This document shows, one piece after another, positions 62,795 to 64,000 of a stretch of 64,000 nucleotides of DNA. Position numbers and translations under genes: made by a program. The DNA lies in contig JASVEC010000013.1 in the NCBI GenBank assembly GCA_030770535.1, positions 372,001-436,000 of the forward strand. The letters run 5' to 3'. The DNA is from Batkoa obscura. Lineage: Eukaryota; Entomophthoromycota; Entomophthoromycetes; Entomophthorales; Batkoaceae. Under the pieces are notes generated by a model. It was given only the letters and a program-made list of their open reading frames with translations. It was not told the DNA's origin and did not search any database. Each line of letters begins with the position of its first letter. Within the stretch, counting starts at the first letter, position 1.

Positions 62795-64000
62795 ATACAT
62801 TTCTTCTTTTTCATATAACTTTGTTAATAAATATTGAATATTTATATTTATTTATTTTGCTTACTTATTTTACAAAATAAATTTTCTATTGAAATCCCGC
62901 ATATTGTTTTAAGTTCATTATATCCTTTAATAAATGTTAAATAAAATCATCAATGAAATCATTATGAACTTATTTTTTATATTATATAGGAATGAGTCTA
63001 AGGAAATTGAACATTGATTTAATCTAATTTTAACTTAGAATCATAGTTCAGATATCAATGTATTTTAGCAACAAAGATATTTTATAAATAACTAGTTTCA
63101 TAAACTAAACAAAGCTGGTATTCTTTTTATTCAAATGGGATAGAGCTAAATAATTTATAAGCTGAATACTCGTTATAAATAAAAGCAGTTAATCGAGATA
63201 ATGAACTACTAAATGTTATTATCACCTCAATTTTATAAAAAATTGGAAGCAAATCCAATTTCTTTTTAGAAGTACAGTACAGCCAATTTTACCATTTAAC
63301 TATCGATGATTTTGACTATTTTGCTAATAATCCCCCATAATACTACTAGTAATACTACAACAAAGTGGCTTATTTCAGAGAAGATATTTTGCGAATCTTG
63401 CTCCATGAAAATGTAAAAAGTATGCAACTGTTTTTATGAAGCAATTGCATTGATTAGTCCAGTTAATAAAAAAGAAATTTTTTATGATGAGACGCAGGCC
63501 CAAAAGCCATTAGCTAAAAATAGTGGACAAGAGTATTTTGATTATTAAATTGGAAATATCAATATATGTATATCCTATTTTTTCTTTTAGGGAAAATAAA
63601 ACCTTATTAAGTTATGGAGTTCTACTTGAAACGGTATTTCAAGTCCCGCTTTTATTAGCAGTTTAATAGATAGATCATGAGCTGTTCAAGTCCACGATAG
63701 AAAGTAAAAATTAATATAAAATAAATAATTTAAAAATTTCCATTTAAAAGGTACAAAAAATGATAAATTAATATGTTTTATTAGAAATTTCAAAAGGCAA
63801 TTTACAAATCAAACATACAAAGTAAATCAAGATTTCATAGCTTTTAAATCCATTAAAAATTATGGTCTAGGAAATTTGAACCTTCAATGGATATATCAAT
63901 TTTATACTGAGTTTAGTTAATGGCAGATCGCTTCATCACAAAGATAGAACTATACTAGATCACATTTATTAACTGGCCCATTTTGTAAAGTTAAGATAGG
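62795..64000. other. Intergenic to window end
   Basis: AT-rich. No gene, tRNA or known repeat is supported; the last 600 bp hold a few short open pieces only. Confidence 0.4.

Overview
The window is a very AT-rich, gene-sparse eukaryotic nuclear segment. The protein genes are intronless as far as I can see, use the standard code, and have TATA-like boxes about 60-70 bp before the peptide-gene starts. The gene mix (7TM receptors, kelch-type membrane proteins, a UDP-glycosyltransferase with ER membrane anchor, an S28 prolyl-carboxypeptidase, a DJ-1/PfpI protein, a TVP15-like Golgi protein) fits a filamentous, early-diverging fungus. I infer something like Conidiobolus/Entomophthoromycotina, with moderate to low certainty.

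The most interesting content is a family of tiny secreted-peptide genes that a normal ORF cutoff misses. Seven intact 41-codon genes (17467-17592 minus, 26680-26805 plus, 28809-28934 plus, 36953-37078 minus, 46862-46987, 48846-48971 and 50738-50863 plus) and one decayed copy (54159-54283) share a hydrophobic signal, a fixed NQPAA block, a hypervariable ten-residue core and an invariant C-terminal His-Trp-Pro. Each has an upstream noncoding region of about 0.8-1.3 kb with ordered, evenly spaced conserved blocks. Two copies stand divergently about 2.6 kb from 7TM receptor genes of one family (20203 and 39723); a third receptor of that family lies at 61580 and an unrelated rhodopsin-like 7TM gene at 566. 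A peptide-ligand/receptor system (pheromone-like or self-recognition) is my working hypothesis, not a demonstrated function.

Layout: 0.5-1.5 kb 7TM gene; 1.9 and 6.2 kb inverted identical tRNA-Arg(ACG) genes around a UDP-glycosyltransferase; 7.5-13.8 kb kelch-membrane genes (two intact, one broken by a mobile element); 15.1-15.5 kb TVP15-like gene; 17.4-26.9 kb a large inverted repeat with indistinguishable 1,283-bp arms, each carrying the same peptide gene, around a 7TM gene, a DJ-1 pseudogene and a DNA transposon; 27-34 kb peptide gene plus a nest of transposons; 34.4-43.3 kb kelch pseudogene, peptide gene, 7TM gene, LINE remnants and a GPI-type kelch relative; 43.7-44.4 kb DJ-1 gene; 46-51 kb tandem peptide-gene array; 51-54 kb pseudogenes; 54.7-56.1 kb S28 peptidase; 56.7-59.6 kb intact-looking transposon; 61.6-62.5 kb 7TM gene.

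Mobile DNA: three full-length copies of one about 2.87-kb DNA transposon with GGGGGTGTCC termini and 4-bp (ATAT) duplications, one internally deleted copy, twelve about 98-bp MITEs whose two ends align to the two ends of that transposon, three copies of a second (about 250-270 bp) MITE family, a third repeat that occurs alone and inside the transposon leader, and LINE fragments. All statements come from reading the sequence by eye; no database search or alignment program was run.
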